A stretch of 49,323 nt of DNA from assembly GCA_017411745.1 (NCBI GenBank), contig JAFQPM010000026.1, positions 1 to 49,323 on the forward strand. Direction: 5' to 3'. This stretch comes from Clostridia bacterium. Lineage in GTDB: Bacteria > Bacillota > Clostridia > Oscillospirales > CAG-272. The translations under genes were made by a program, and so were the position numbers. Shown piece after piece: positions 39,883-48,565 of the stretch (its first letter is position 1; each line of letters starts with the position of its first letter). The notes beneath the pieces are model-generated. The model saw only the letters and a program-made list of their open reading frames with translations. It was not told the origin of the DNA and searched no databases.

Positions 39883-39950
39883 TGGCGGTATTCTCCTTAA
39901 AATTCAACGCACGACTAAAGTCCCGCGTTTTGACCTTGTAAGCCATAGAT

Positions 39951-39979
39951 ATTATAACACTACAGGCATCAAAATGCAA
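39951..39979 (-). promoter_or_regulatory. Promoter of glf and the glycosyltransferase gene
   Basis: On the minus strand, TTGCAT (39974-39979), 17 bp, TATAAT (39951-39956). Confidence 0.72.
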
Positions 39980-40015
39980 TACCCGACATTATTAAATGTC
40001 CTTAAAAAATGTTAA

Positions 40016-42058
40016 TTAATTGTGACCAAGATCTTGATCATCGTGTTTTTTATTTGTTTTTCGCGCAGAATCCCTTGCAAAACTATGGTTTTTACTATTT
40101 TTTTGGTTTCTCGCGGTTGTATTCTTCGCGCCTGCGGCATTTTTGGTGTTTGGTCTGCCGCTACCCGATCTTCCCTGCTTGTCCTTGATTGTAGAGCGCG
40201 AGGATTTGGAATTTTTGTCCTTTTGGCTTCGCGTATGCGTCTGCTTTGCCGATCTGTCGGCGGCAGGACGAACCAAACAGTCCTCGCCATATCCGATGAG
40301 GTCCTCTCTGCCCGCTTTGACAAGCGCCTCACGGACGAGGTCGGCATTCTGGGGTCTGTTATACTGCAAAAGCGCGCGTTGAAGCTGCTTTTCGTGATAA
40401 TCGGTAGCTACGTAGACCGGCTTCATATCAAGCGGATTTATTCCCGTGTAATACATGACCGTGGACGCGGTGCCCGGGGTGGGATAGTAATCCTGCACCT
40501 GCTCGGGCGCGTAGTGGTCGCGCTTGAGGCAAAGTGCGAGGTTGATCGCGTCGTTGAGCGTTGAGCCCGGGTGGCTCGACATAAGGTAGGGTACGAGGTA
40601 CTGCTCTTTTCCGATCTCGTGGGTGATATCGAAGAACTTTTTTCTGAAGCTCTGATAGACCTCAAAGTCGGGCTTACCCATACAGCGAAGCACGGGGGAC
40701 GAGCAATGCTCGGGTGCGACCTTAAGCTGTCCCGATACGTTGTCTTTGACTAATTTGCGGAAAAACGCGTCGTTTTTGTCGCACATAAGGTAATCAAAGC
40801 GTATTCCCGAGCGAACAAAAACCTTTTTGACTTTAGGGATCTTCTCTATTTCCTCGAGAAGCTTGATATACTCGGTGTGGTCAACCTTGAGATTTTTACA
40901 CGGAGTGGGCGCAAGGCATTTGCGCGAGGGACAAACACCGCTTTCAAGCTGCTTATCGCACGATGGGTAGCGGAAGTTTGCCGTGGGGCCGCCTACGTCA
41001 TGTATGTAGCCCTTGAAATCGGGCATTTCGGCAATTATCTTCGCTTCGTTGACGACGCTCTCTATACTTCTTGAGCGAACCGTTCTTCCCTGATGGAATG
41101 CGAGGGCACAGAAATTGCAGGCGCCAAAGCAGCCGCGGTTATGCGTGAGCGAGAACTTGACCTCCTCGATCGCGGGCACTCCTCCGTCCTTCTCGTACGA
41201 AGGGTGATATGCGCGCATATACGGCAGGCTATAGACGTGGTCGAGCTCCTTTCTTTCAAGCGGCGGCATCGGCGGATTCTGGACTAACATTTTGCCGTCG
41301 TAAAGCTCACAGATAGCCCGTCCGTTGATCGAATCCTGATTTTTATACTGCACGCCGAACGCCTCGGCATATTTTCTCTTATCGGTCTTAAGCTCGTTAT
41401 AATCGAAGGTTGCCGCCACGGGATAATTGACCTTATCCTCGGGCTTACAAAGATAGACCGTGCCTCTGACGTCTCTTATCTTCTTGATCGGAACGCCCTT
41501 GTCGAGAAGCTCGGCAATTCGTGTAAGTATTTTCTCACCCATACCGTAGGTCAGAATGTCGGCGCGGCTATCGACCAGCACTGAACGGCGCACCTTGTCG
41601 TCCCAATAGTCATAATGAGCAAAGCGGCGCAGAGACGCCTCAAGTCCGCCGAGGATTATCGGCACGTCGCCGTACGCTTCGCGGATTCGGTTTGAATAGA
41701 CTATGACCGCGCGGTCGGGGCGCTTACCCATCTTGCCGCCCGGAGAATAATAGTCGTAGGTTCTCTTTTTCTTCGCCGCAGTATAGTGCGCGACCATTGA
41801 ATCTATATTTCCCGCACTTACCAAAAAGCCAAGTCGCGGCCTGCCGAATCTCTTGAAATCCTCGCAGGACTTGTAGTCAGGCTGCGCCAAGAACGCCACT
41901 CTGAAGCCCTTGTCCTCAAGAACTCGGCATATTATCGTCGCGCCAAAGGACGGGTGGTCTACGTATGCGTCTCCGCAAACGTACACGAAATCAGGCTGAT
42001 CCCAGCCTCTCTCAATCATATCTTCTTTGGTTATAGGAAAAAAACCTTTATCGTGCAT
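40016..42058 (-). CDS. YgiQ-family radical SAM protein
   Basis: A 680-aa protein. The N-terminal region ([31 protein letters not shown]) and the [16 protein letters not shown] stretch are typical of YgiQ (UPF0313). The radical SAM cluster motif is CFGACNFC near residue 315, followed by a DUF3362-like C-terminal domain. The last 75 residues are a Lys/Arg/Asn/Ser-rich, probably disordered tail that could bind nucleic acid. The reaction of the family is not known. Start 42056-42058 is chosen for AAAGGACA upstream; a longer frame would run into the repeat at 42091-42178. Confidence 0.9.
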   Translation of the reverse strand: MHDKGFFPITKEDMIERGWDQPDFVYVCGDAYVDHPSFGATIICRVLEDKGFRVAFLAQPDYKSCEDFKRFGRPRLGFLVSAGNIDSMVAHYTAAKKKRTYDYYSPGGKMGKRPDRAVIVYSNRIREAYGDVPIILGGLEASLRRFAHYDYWDDKVRRSVLVDSRADILTYGMGEKILTRIAELLDKGVPIKKIRDVRGTVYLCKPEDKVNYPVAATFDYNELKTDKRKYAEAFGVQYKNQDSINGRAICELYDGKMLVQNPPMPPLERKELDHVYSLPYMRAYHPSYEKDGGVPAIEEVKFSLTHNRGCFGACNFCALAFHQGRTVRSRSIESVVNEAKIIAEMPDFKGYIHDVGGPTANFRYPSCDKQLESGVCPSRKCLAPTPCKNLKVDHTEYIKLLEEIEKIPKVKKVFVRSGIRFDYLMCDKNDAFFRKLVKDNVSGQLKVAPEHCSSPVLRCMGKPDFEVYQSFRKKFFDITHEIGKEQYLVPYLMSSHPGSTLNDAINLALCLKRDHYAPEQVQDYYPTPGTASTVMYYTGINPLDMKPVYVATDYHEKQLQRALLQYNRPQNADLVREALVKAGREDLIGYGEDCLVRPAADRSAKQTHTRSQKDKNSKSSRSTIKDKQGRSGSGRPNTKNAAGAKNTTARNQKNSKNHSFARDSARKTNKKHDDQDLGHN

Positions 42059-42090
42059 TTTTGACTTGTCCTTTCTTTGTGAGTGGGAGA

Positions 42091-42282
42091 AGCGCAAGGG
42101 GAACTTTTGCAAAAGTTCCCCTTGACCCCTCAAAACTCCCCCTAGGATAGAGATAGGCTCTACGGATCGGGTTTTGAGATGGTGGAGCTTGGGTGATAGG
42201 GTGAATGGAAAAGCTCGCCTGATTGGAGTTTTTGGAGTTTTTGAAGATTCTTAAGAAACTTTTTCCCAAAAAGTTTCTTAAG
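42091..42282 (-). repeat. Dispersed structured repeat family 1, copy B with 5' hairpin
   Basis: On the minus strand, from 5' to 3': a 15-bp hairpin CTTAAGAAACTTTTT/AAAAAGTTTCTTAAG (about 42250-42282), a variable stretch, then the core (42178 down to 42091): CTCAAAAC, CCGTAGAG-CCTAT-CTCTATCC, TAGGGGGA, GTTTTGAG, and the hairpin AAGGGGAAC...GTTCCCCTT. CTCAAAAC/GTTTTGAG is a perfect outer stem and TAGAG/CTCTA an inner one. It lies between spoVM and the YgiQ gene. Confidence 0.78.
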
Positions 42283-42293
42283 CCGTCGGAGAC

Positions 42294-42383
42294 TTATCTC
42301 TTTTTCTTCTCTTTTTTTATCCCGAATATTTTTCTGAGTACTGGGGCTAAAAAGCCCGGCGAGCGCACAAGTATTATTTTCAT
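42294..42383 (-). CDS. spoVM: Stage V sporulation protein M (29-aa spore coat anchor peptide)
   Basis: A 29-aa peptide starting MKIILVRSPGFLAPVLRKI and ending in a Lys-rich tail. Aligned without gaps to B. subtilis SpoVM it keeps Pro9, Phe11, Leu12, Arg17 and Gly21; Pro9 is important for membrane-curvature recognition in the Bacillus protein. SpoVM forms an amphipathic helix on the forespore surface and recruits the coat ATPase SpoIVA. The position directly after thiN is the conserved place of spoVM in Firmicutes. GGAGG lies 6 bp before the ATG. The 66-bp gap to thiN holds a palindrome (ATATAATGT...ACATTATAT) that includes a possible -10 box. Confidence 0.92.
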   Translation of the reverse strand: MKIILVRSPGFLAPVLRKIFGIKKEKKKR

Positions 42384-42449
42384 AACGACCTCCGAATATA
42401 ATGTGTTCACCAACATTATATGCTGACGGAGGGCTACTGACCTCAAAAA

Positions 42450-43073
42450 TTACAGATCCTTCGACTCGATTATATAAATGCCGCCCTTTTTGACGTTTAT
42501 AAGCGCGCAATTTTTGGTGATCTCGTTGGAAACCGCGAATTGATGATTACGCAAGAGCGTTTTCTTGACCAGCGGATATTTGCCGCCCTCGATGCTGACG
42601 CCCCTTACCTTTTCATCTGATGCGATGACCGAAAAATATTTATACTGACTACGAACGACGATAAAGCCGCTGTCGCGGATGTATCTGACACGGTTCTGAC
42701 CGTTTACTATGTATATGGGAATTCTCTTTTTCCAATATTTTTCAAGGATCGCGAGTGTCGAGAGCGTGTGATCGAGTCTTCCCGACGTGCTACCGACGAT
42801 CACTATCTCGCCGGCACCGCGCTCTACTGCCATATCGACCGCAAACTGCGTATCGGTAACGTCCTTTTCTGCAGGAAGTCTGAAAACCTCGTCGACGTCA
42901 TCGGGAATGTCACTAAGTGAATCAAAGTCGCCGATAAGAATATTTATATGCGCGCCCATAAGCTTAGCGTTCTTATATCCCGCGTCGGCAGCGATAACGA
43001 GGTCGTCTCCCTCGGGTCTTTCTTCTATGTATTGGTGGAATATCTCTCCGCCTGTAAAAATATATGCTTTCAT
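42450..43073 (-). CDS. thiN: Thiamine pyrophosphokinase
   Basis: A 207-aa enzyme. ADAGYKNAKLMG and LIGDFDSLSDIP carry the ATP/metal-binding Asp residues, with KDVTDTQFAVD and GSTSGRLDHTLS following, all signatures of TPK. It makes thiamine diphosphate from thiamine and ATP. It begins 6 bp after rsgA. In Bacillus rpe lies between these genes; it is missing here. spoVM follows downstream. Confidence 0.93.
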   Translation of the reverse strand: MKAYIFTGGEIFHQYIEERPEGDDLVIAADAGYKNAKLMGAHINILIGDFDSLSDIPDDVDEVFRLPAEKDVTDTQFAVDMAVERGAGEIVIVGSTSGRLDHTLSTLAILEKYWKKRIPIYIVNGQNRVRYIRDSGFIVVRSQYKYFSVIASDEKVRGVSIEGGKYPLVKKTLLRNHQFAVSNEITKNCALINVKKGGIYIIESKDL

Positions 43074-43079
43074 AGGTAA

Positions 43080-44000
43080 TTATTTATCCCATTTGTGTTT
43101 ATTTTTGAGGATATCATAGAGCATAACGTAGCTCTCGTGTCGGCTTTTCGCGATCTCTCCGCGCTTGACCGCCTCGACTATCGCACAGCCCTCTTCCTTC
43201 AGGTGCGTACATTTGGTATACTTGCACTCGCCGATACGGTCGTTTATCTCGGGGAAGCAAAGCGGAAGTTGATCGAGATCGAAGAAGTCAAATCTTTCGA
43301 AATCAAGCATTGAAAATCCCGGAGTGTCGGCGAGGAAAAAATTTTCTCCGATTGGAAAAAGCGTGACCGCGCGCGTGGTGTGCTTTCCTCTGGCGGTCTT
43401 TCGGCTGACGTCACCCGTGCCGAGCTCAAGCATTGGGAAAAGCTTATTCATAAGCGTTGACTTTCCAACGCCCGAAGCGCCCGCAAAGGCGGCGATCTTT
43501 CCGTCAAGAGAAGTGTTTATATAATTCTGTATCTCGTCTATTCCCTCGCCCGTGACGCAAGAGAGGACGAAAACACGATATCCCGCTTTTTCGTAAGTTT
43601 CCTTGATCACGGCGGCATATTCTCTGTCAAGCTCGCATTTGCCGACCACGATGACGGGGGTAATGTCGTTATGCTCCAGGATCGCGGTGAGCTTGTCGGT
43701 CATATCGAGCATCGGCTTTGGAGAGCTTGCCGCCATCGTGACGAATATCGTGTCAAGATTGGCAAGCGGCGGGCGGATAAGCGAGTTTTTTCGCTCGCAG
43801 ATCTCGTCGATGACTGCATTCTGCTCGCCCTCCGACACGTCGAGAATGACGTCATCTCCTACCATTGGGGATTGGTTTCCGTGTCTGAAAACACCTCGGG
43901 CACGGCAGGATATTTCTTTGTATCCATCGCCGTCTTTTGTTCTGACGGTGTAAAGTCCGCCCAAAAGTCCCATTATTTTTCCTTTAATCTTCAGATCCAT
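43080..44000 (-). CDS. rsgA: Ribosome small-subunit-dependent GTPase A
   Basis: A 306-aa circularly permuted GTPase: N-terminal OB fold, then G4, G1 (GASGVGKSTLMNKL), G3 (DTPGF), and a C-terminal zinc-binding region (CKYTKCTHLKEEGC). It helps mature the 30S subunit. The G4 region reads VVGKCEL, which departs from the usual NKxD/TKxD. ATG 43998-44000 is chosen because GGAG lies 7 bp upstream; the longer frame would be made from the repeat at 44013-44126. Confidence 0.94.
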   Translation of the reverse strand: MDLKIKGKIMGLLGGLYTVRTKDGDGYKEISCRARGVFRHGNQSPMVGDDVILDVSEGEQNAVIDEICERKNSLIRPPLANLDTIFVTMAASSPKPMLDMTDKLTAILEHNDITPVIVVGKCELDREYAAVIKETYEKAGYRVFVLSCVTGEGIDEIQNYINTSLDGKIAAFAGASGVGKSTLMNKLFPMLELGTGDVSRKTARGKHTTRAVTLFPIGENFFLADTPGFSMLDFERFDFFDLDQLPLCFPEINDRIGECKYTKCTHLKEEGCAIVEAVKRGEIAKSRHESYVMLYDILKNKHKWDK

Positions 44001-44012
44001 TAAATCTCCATT

Positions 44013-44126
44013 CCGCCGCCATCGGCGGCACAAATTGCCATCGGTAAAATTTGCCGCAACGGCAAAATTCACGCGTTAAAAAGCATATTTTCCTATTGGG
44101 CGAAAATAACTTTCACGCTATTCTCC
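44013..44126 (-). repeat. Dispersed repeat family 2, copy 2 (PASTA-rsgA junction)
   Basis: Aligns with 29271-29385 along its whole length: CCGCCGCC/GGCGG hairpin, GGCGGCACAAAT, a GCCG/CGGC-capped AAATT hairpin, CACGCGTTAAAAAGC, CCTATTGGGCG and CTTTCACGCTATTCTCC. It fills almost the whole gap between two genes. Confidence 0.75.
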
Positions 44127-44130
44127 GTTT

Positions 44131-44928
44131 TTAATCATCTTCGTCGGTAATATATCTGCCGAACGGATGTAATTGGTCGATTTTATCTTCTTTTCCCGTG
44201 CTTACGGTGATATTTATCGTGCTGTGATATTTAACGTAGGTCTCGGGCGCAAGGCTTTGCGATATCACGCATCCTTCTTCAACAGTATCGGACGCTTCAA
44301 AGATGATCTCGCCGAGAAGCAAGCCATCAGCCAAAATTTTGGTGCAAGCCGCCTTTTGTGTAAGTCCCGTAAGATCACGAACCCTGACAGAGCCCTTGAC
44401 GTGCTTACGGCACACAAATAGAGTGACGCGATCGCCGTGCTCTATTCTCGCACCCGCTGTGGGTGAGGTGTATAATACTCTGTCGCTTTCGGCTTCGTCG
44501 TCATACACAGATACTATCCGTATCTGCGCGCCGAGCGTGCGGAGCATTGATGCCGCTTGTGCATAGGTGTAATTTTTAAGATCGGGCAGCGTGCGATCCT
44601 CCGCACCCATGCTGACCGTCAGCTTGACGGTGCAAAGTGCACCAAACGCAACCTTTCGTCTCGCACCCGAATAGGGCGTTTGCGAAATGATCTCCCCCTC
44701 GGGCACGTCGTCCGAGTATACAAGCTCACACTCGAAATTTATTCTGTCATGAGGCTCTAATTCGGTGTATTTTTGCCCGACAAACGATGGGATAATTATT
44801 ATATCACGATCCCTTTTTGTATTTACGAACAACGCAAAAAAAACACAGATCGCAGTTGTTGCAAGCACCGCCATTGAAACAACTGCTCCGAAAAGCAGTT
44901 TTTTTGACGAGATTTCTTCCTTTTTCAC
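44131..44928 (-). CDS. Membrane-anchored PASTA-domain protein lacking a kinase domain
   Basis: A 265-aa protein: about 10 cytoplasmic residues, one membrane segment (about 11-34), then three PASTA repeats (about 45-110, 112-178 and 182-247) with phrases such as VPEGEIISQTPYSGA, DRVLYTSPTAGARIEHG and VEEGCVISQSLAPETYV. PASTA domains bind muropeptides or lipid II. At this place in Firmicutes one finds prkC, an approximately 600-aa Ser/Thr kinase with kinase, membrane and PASTA parts, preceded by the phosphatase prpC. Here neither kinase domain nor prpC exists. The frame upstream closes with an in-frame TAA at 44980-44982. Translation begins at GTG 44926-44928 with AGGGGA upstream. Confidence 0.85.
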   Translation of the reverse strand: MKKEEISSKKLLFGAVVSMAVLATTAICVFFALFVNTKRDRDIIIIPSFVGQKYTELEPHDRINFECELVYSDDVPEGEIISQTPYSGARRKVAFGALCTVKLTVSMGAEDRTLPDLKNYTYAQAASMLRTLGAQIRIVSVYDDEAESDRVLYTSPTAGARIEHGDRVTLFVCRKHVKGSVRVRDLTGLTQKAACTKILADGLLLGEIIFEASDTVEEGCVISQSLAPETYVKYHSTINITVSTGKEDKIDQLHPFGRYITDEDD

Positions 44929-44973
44929 GGCAATTCCCCTTTTTGTTGATATGTAAAGGGGCGCGTTGCCTCC

Positions 44974-45155
44974 GGCGGCTTAAAACCTTTTTGAAAAAAG
45001 GTTTTAAGAATTCCAAAAACTTTCAGTAAAGTTTTTGGTGTGTCCATTTTCTGCTATATCATTTCAAAACCTAAGCCGTAGGATTTGTTCCTATCCTATT
45101 GGAAGTTTTTGAAGGTCAAGGAAACTTTTTTCAAAAAGTTTCCTTGCGCGCTTCC
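44974..45155 (+). repeat. Dispersed structured repeat family 1, copy C
   Basis: A longer copy: hairpin TTAAAACCTTTTT/AAAAGGTTTTAA (about 44980-45006), the segment CCAAAAACTTTCAGTAAAGTTTTTGG, then CTGCTATATCATTTCAAAACC and the core with CCGTAGGATTTGTTCCTATCC (TAGGA 45079-45083, TCCTA 45089-45093), GGAAGTTTTTGAAGGTCAAGG and the 3' hairpin GGAAACTTTTT/AAAAAGTTTCC. It lies on the strand opposite to its neighbours, fills the space where prpC and the prkC kinase would be, and overlaps the 3' end of rlmN. Confidence 0.76.
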
Positions 45156-46207
45156 CCCGCATCCCTCTCCGCGTCCTCGCGTCTGAGCTGACCGCAGGAG
45201 GCATTGATATCGGAGCCGAGCGTACGGCGGACGGTTGCTCTGATGCCGTGGCTTTCGAGGGTTGCGGCGAAGGCTTTGACGGCAGATTTATCCGAGCTTC
45301 TGAAGCCCGATTCGGTGACCTCGTTTACGGGAATGAGGTTGACGTGAATCGGCATGGTCTCGCTTCTCGTGCGAAGCTTTGCGTTAAGTGTATTTGCAAG
45401 ATGCAGGGCGTTTTGCTTGGTATCGTTCTTCCCTGCGATGAGTGTGTATTCAAAGGAAATTCGGCGCTGGGTGGATCTGTAATACTCGCGGCAAGCGTCA
45501 AGGAGCTCATCCACGCCCCACGCTTTATTGACGGGCATGATCTCCGAGCGCGTGCTGTCGTCCGACGCGTGAAGCGAGACCGAAAGCGTGATCGGAAGAT
45601 CAAGCTTGGCAAGCTCATATATTTTCGGCACGACGCCGCAGGTCGAAAGCGAGATGTGGCGGTAGCCGACGTTAACTCCCTCGGGGAGATTTACAAGCCG
45701 CAAAAATTTAACAACGTTGTCGTAATTGTCAAGCGGCTCGCCTATTCCCATCATAACGATATTGGATATTCTGATGCCGAGATCCTTCTGTGCCGCGATG
45801 AGCTGACCGAGTATTTCGCCCGATTCAAGATCGCGGACTCTGCCCGCCACGGTCGACGCGCAGAATTTGCATCCCATTCGACATCCAACCTGCGAGGAAA
45901 CGCAGATCGTGTATCCGTGCTCGTATTTCATAACGACCGATTCAATGCAGTTACCGTCTGAAAGCTCAAAGAGATATTTTACGGTGCCGTCAAGCTTGGA
46001 GGTGAGCTTGCGCTTGACCTGTGGCAGACTGCAATCGAGCGCGTTATGTAGCTTTTGTTTGGTTGCCTTGCCCACGTTGGTCATCTCGTCAAGCGAGATG
46101 CACTTGTGAAGTTGGGTAAATATCTGTCCTGCCCGATAGGACGGCTCGCCGAGCGATACCATCAGATCCTTGAGCTCGTCGGGCGTGTATGATAATATGT
46201 TTTTCAT
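45131..46207 (-). CDS. rlmN: 23S rRNA (adenine2503-C2)-methyltransferase
   Basis: A 358-aa radical SAM methyltransferase. The cluster motif is CRMGCKFC, and the two catalytic cysteines are expected in SLSTCG (mid-protein) and near the end in INASCGQLR. It methylates A2503 of 23S rRNA and A37 of some tRNAs. ATG 46205-46207 is used; an in-frame TTG lies three codons upstream and neither has a strong ribosome site, so translation may depend on rsmB, which ends 11 bp earlier. The last residues are encoded inside the repeat that begins at 44974. Confidence 0.93.
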   Translation of the reverse strand: MKNILSYTPDELKDLMVSLGEPSYRAGQIFTQLHKCISLDEMTNVGKATKQKLHNALDCSLPQVKRKLTSKLDGTVKYLFELSDGNCIESVVMKYEHGYTICVSSQVGCRMGCKFCASTVAGRVRDLESGEILGQLIAAQKDLGIRISNIVMMGIGEPLDNYDNVVKFLRLVNLPEGVNVGYRHISLSTCGVVPKIYELAKLDLPITLSVSLHASDDSTRSEIMPVNKAWGVDELLDACREYYRSTQRRISFEYTLIAGKNDTKQNALHLANTLNAKLRTRSETMPIHVNLIPVNEVTESGFRSSDKSAVKAFAATLESHGIRATVRRTLGSDINASCGQLRREDAERDAGEARKETF

Positions 46208-46218
46208 AATTTTCAACT

Positions 46219-47538
46219 TTATTTTCTTGTGAATTTTGAGACGAAAAAGCCGTCGGTGCCGTCCTTATCCGGAGAAAGCGAGAGCATTCCGCGCTCGGAC
46301 TTGACGTTTCCTACCTCAAAGTCGCAGGGCTCGAACTCGGGGTGAGATGAAAGGAATTTTGTAACGTTTTCTTCATTCTCCTCGGGCAACACGGTACAAG
46401 TCGAATAGACCAGCACGCCGCCCTTTTTGACGTATCGTGAGCAATTTTCGAGTATCGCGAGCTGGATCTCGGGAAGCCTTGCAAAATCGGCTATATTTTT
46501 ATATCTTATCTCGGGCTTCTTGGCAATTACGCCGAGTCCCGAGCAGGGCACGTCGCAAAGCACTCTGTCGGCTTGTCCTTCAAGCTTCTCGTCAAAGCTT
46601 CTGCCGTCGCGCACCGATGCGGTGATCACATCGATACCAAGGCGCTCTGCGCTCTTGTCGATAAGCTTAAGCTTGCTTTCGTGTAGATCGAAGGAGAGAA
46701 TTTTGCCCGTATTCTCCATTTTTATTGCCGAGCCGAAGGATTTTGAACCCGGGCAGGAGCAGGAGTCGATCATAAGCATATTTTCCCTCGCGTCAAGCGC
46801 TTCTACACATATCTGCGACGCCTCATCCTGAACGAAAAACAAGCCCTCGTCAAAGCCCGGAAGGACCGTAAAGCTCACGTTGTCGATCAATATCGCGTTT
46901 TCAAGGCGGTCTGACAAAGTGTACTTGATTCCCTTTTCGTCGAGCATCAGAGCATATTTTTCGCGGCTGGTCTTAAGTGTATTGATCCGCAGAGTTAACT
47001 TGGGCGGACGGTTGAAGATTTCAAATATTTTTTTGGCGCGATCATATCCGTAGATCTCCAAAAATCTGCGGCAAACGTCCTCGGGAAAAGAGTGCCAGAG
47101 CGACAAGCGCGCGATAGGATCGGTTTGCTCGTCGGGAAAAAGCGTTTCTATTCCCTCGCCATCGCGCCGCCTTAAAAACGAGCGCATGATCGCGTTGACG
47201 AAGCCGCGGCTTCTTCTCGGCGCCATATTTACGGTCTCGTTGACCGCCGCGTAGTCGGGGATCTTATCAAGACAGAAAAGCTGATATATGCCTATTCGGA
47301 GCAGGGTTCTCGTGTCGGGATCGATCTTTTCCGAGTCCGCGGCAAGCTTATCGATGATATGATCAAGCGTGAGCTGTCTTTCGGTCACGCCCATAACGAT
47401 CGCCGTGACGAGTCCCTTGTCGACGTCGGACAGCTCACTTTGAGTCAGCGCGCGGTCGATCGCAATATTTGAATAAGTCGCGTTTTTTCCTGCGTCCTTC
47501 AATATTTTGAAGGCAAGCGCTCTCGCGTGATCTGCCAT
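46219..47538 (-). CDS. rsmB: 16S rRNA (cytosine967-C5)-methyltransferase
   Basis: A 439-aa enzyme with an N-terminal NusB-like RNA-binding domain (about 1-135) and a C-terminal SAM-dependent methyltransferase. Catalytic cysteines lie in CDVPCSGLG (motif IV) and YSTCTV (motif VI); DSCSCPGSKS marks the SAM site, where many relatives have APGGK. AAAGGA precedes the ATG. Part of the def-fmt-rsmB-rlmN operon. Confidence 0.95.
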   Translation of the reverse strand: MADHARALAFKILKDAGKNATYSNIAIDRALTQSELSDVDKGLVTAIVMGVTERQLTLDHIIDKLAADSEKIDPDTRTLLRIGIYQLFCLDKIPDYAAVNETVNMAPRRSRGFVNAIMRSFLRRRDGEGIETLFPDEQTDPIARLSLWHSFPEDVCRRFLEIYGYDRAKKIFEIFNRPPKLTLRINTLKTSREKYALMLDEKGIKYTLSDRLENAILIDNVSFTVLPGFDEGLFFVQDEASQICVEALDARENMLMIDSCSCPGSKSFGSAIKMENTGKILSFDLHESKLKLIDKSAERLGIDVITASVRDGRSFDEKLEGQADRVLCDVPCSGLGVIAKKPEIRYKNIADFARLPEIQLAILENCSRYVKKGGVLVYSTCTVLPEENEENVTKFLSSHPEFEPCDFEVGNVKSERGMLSLSPDKDGTDGFFVSKFTRK

Positions 47539-47612
47539 ATCAAAGATCCTTTCTGTAAAATAGTTTGCTTCGAAATATCAAAATAAATCGATGAAATATT
47601 TTGAATTGAAGA

Positions 47613-48548
47613 TCAAGATAACAGATCTCCCTCTGCTATCTTTCTGCCGCGGACGAAATCTGCGGCACTCATTCTGCCCTTGCCCTCGGGAACGACGGTC
47701 AGAAGCGACAAAATTCCCTTGCCGCAAGCGACCTTGATATCGTCGTCGACCGAAATGACCGTGCCTGCGGGCTCGTCGATCGTCTTTTCATCGTCAACAA
47801 CGCGGCTTGCAACGATCTTGAGCAGCTTTCCGTCGGGAGTGTGGGTGAAGGAAAGCGGAATGGGCGAAAGTCCGCGAATAAGGTTATGAAGCTCTCTCGC
47901 GGGGCGCGAAAAATCGAGCTGACAGTCGCTTTTTTCGATCTTCGCGGCATAGGTTGCAAGGCTATCGTCCTGCTTTTCGGAGATTATTTCTCCCCTTTCC
48001 AGCTTTTCAACGGTTTCTATCAAAAGCTTGGCTCCGCAGTCGGCAAGGCGGTCGTGTATGTCTTCAAAATTGTCGTTTTCACCGATCTCGACCTCTGCTT
48101 TGAGCAGCATATCGCCCGTATCAAGTCCTGCCGCCATCAGCATAGTCGTAATGCCCGTGGTCTTCTTTCCGTCGATTATCGCTCTCTGCATCGGCGCCGC
48201 GCCCCTATATTCAGGCAAAAGCGAGCCGTGGACGTTCACGCAACCGTATTTTGGATAATCGAGCACGTTCTGCGGCAAGATCTTGCCGAATGCGACTACA
48301 ACGATCAGCTCGGGATCAAGCTCTGCGAGCGTTGCGGCAAATTCCTCACCCTTAAGCGTGCTCGGCTGATATACGGGTATATTCTGCTCGAGAGCGTAGA
48401 CCTTGATGGGCGGAGGTGTCAGGTGATGTCCTCTGCCCTTTGGCGTATCTATCTTGGTTACTACTCCCACGATTTCATGTCCACTCTCGCATAGTGCACG
48501 CAGAGTCGGCAGGGCAAAATCGGGTGTTCCCATAAATAAAATTCTCAT
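47613..48548 (-). CDS. fmt: Methionyl-tRNA formyltransferase
   Basis: A 311-aa enzyme of standard length. It opens MRILFMGTPDFALPTL; the active-site region has NVHGSLLPEYRGAAPMQRAI (Asn-His) and GITTMLMAAGLDTGDML (Asp), as in Fmt. It formylates initiator Met-tRNA with 10-formyl-THF. GAGGT precedes the ATG. It sits 17 bp after def. Confidence 0.97.
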   Translation of the reverse strand: MRILFMGTPDFALPTLRALCESGHEIVGVVTKIDTPKGRGHHLTPPPIKVYALEQNIPVYQPSTLKGEEFAATLAELDPELIVVVAFGKILPQNVLDYPKYGCVNVHGSLLPEYRGAAPMQRAIIDGKKTTGITTMLMAAGLDTGDMLLKAEVEIGENDNFEDIHDRLADCGAKLLIETVEKLERGEIISEKQDDSLATYAAKIEKSDCQLDFSRPARELHNLIRGLSPIPLSFTHTPDGKLLKIVASRVVDDEKTIDEPAGTVISVDDDIKVACGKGILSLLTVVPEGKGRMSAADFVRGRKIAEGDLLS

Positions 48549-48565
48549 ATTTAAATGACCTCGTG

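Noticed and set aside
44929..45130. Remnant of prpC or of the PrkC kinase domain
   Set aside because: All three minus-strand frames are short and show no kinase or PP2C motif; the stretch is explained by repeat family 1.
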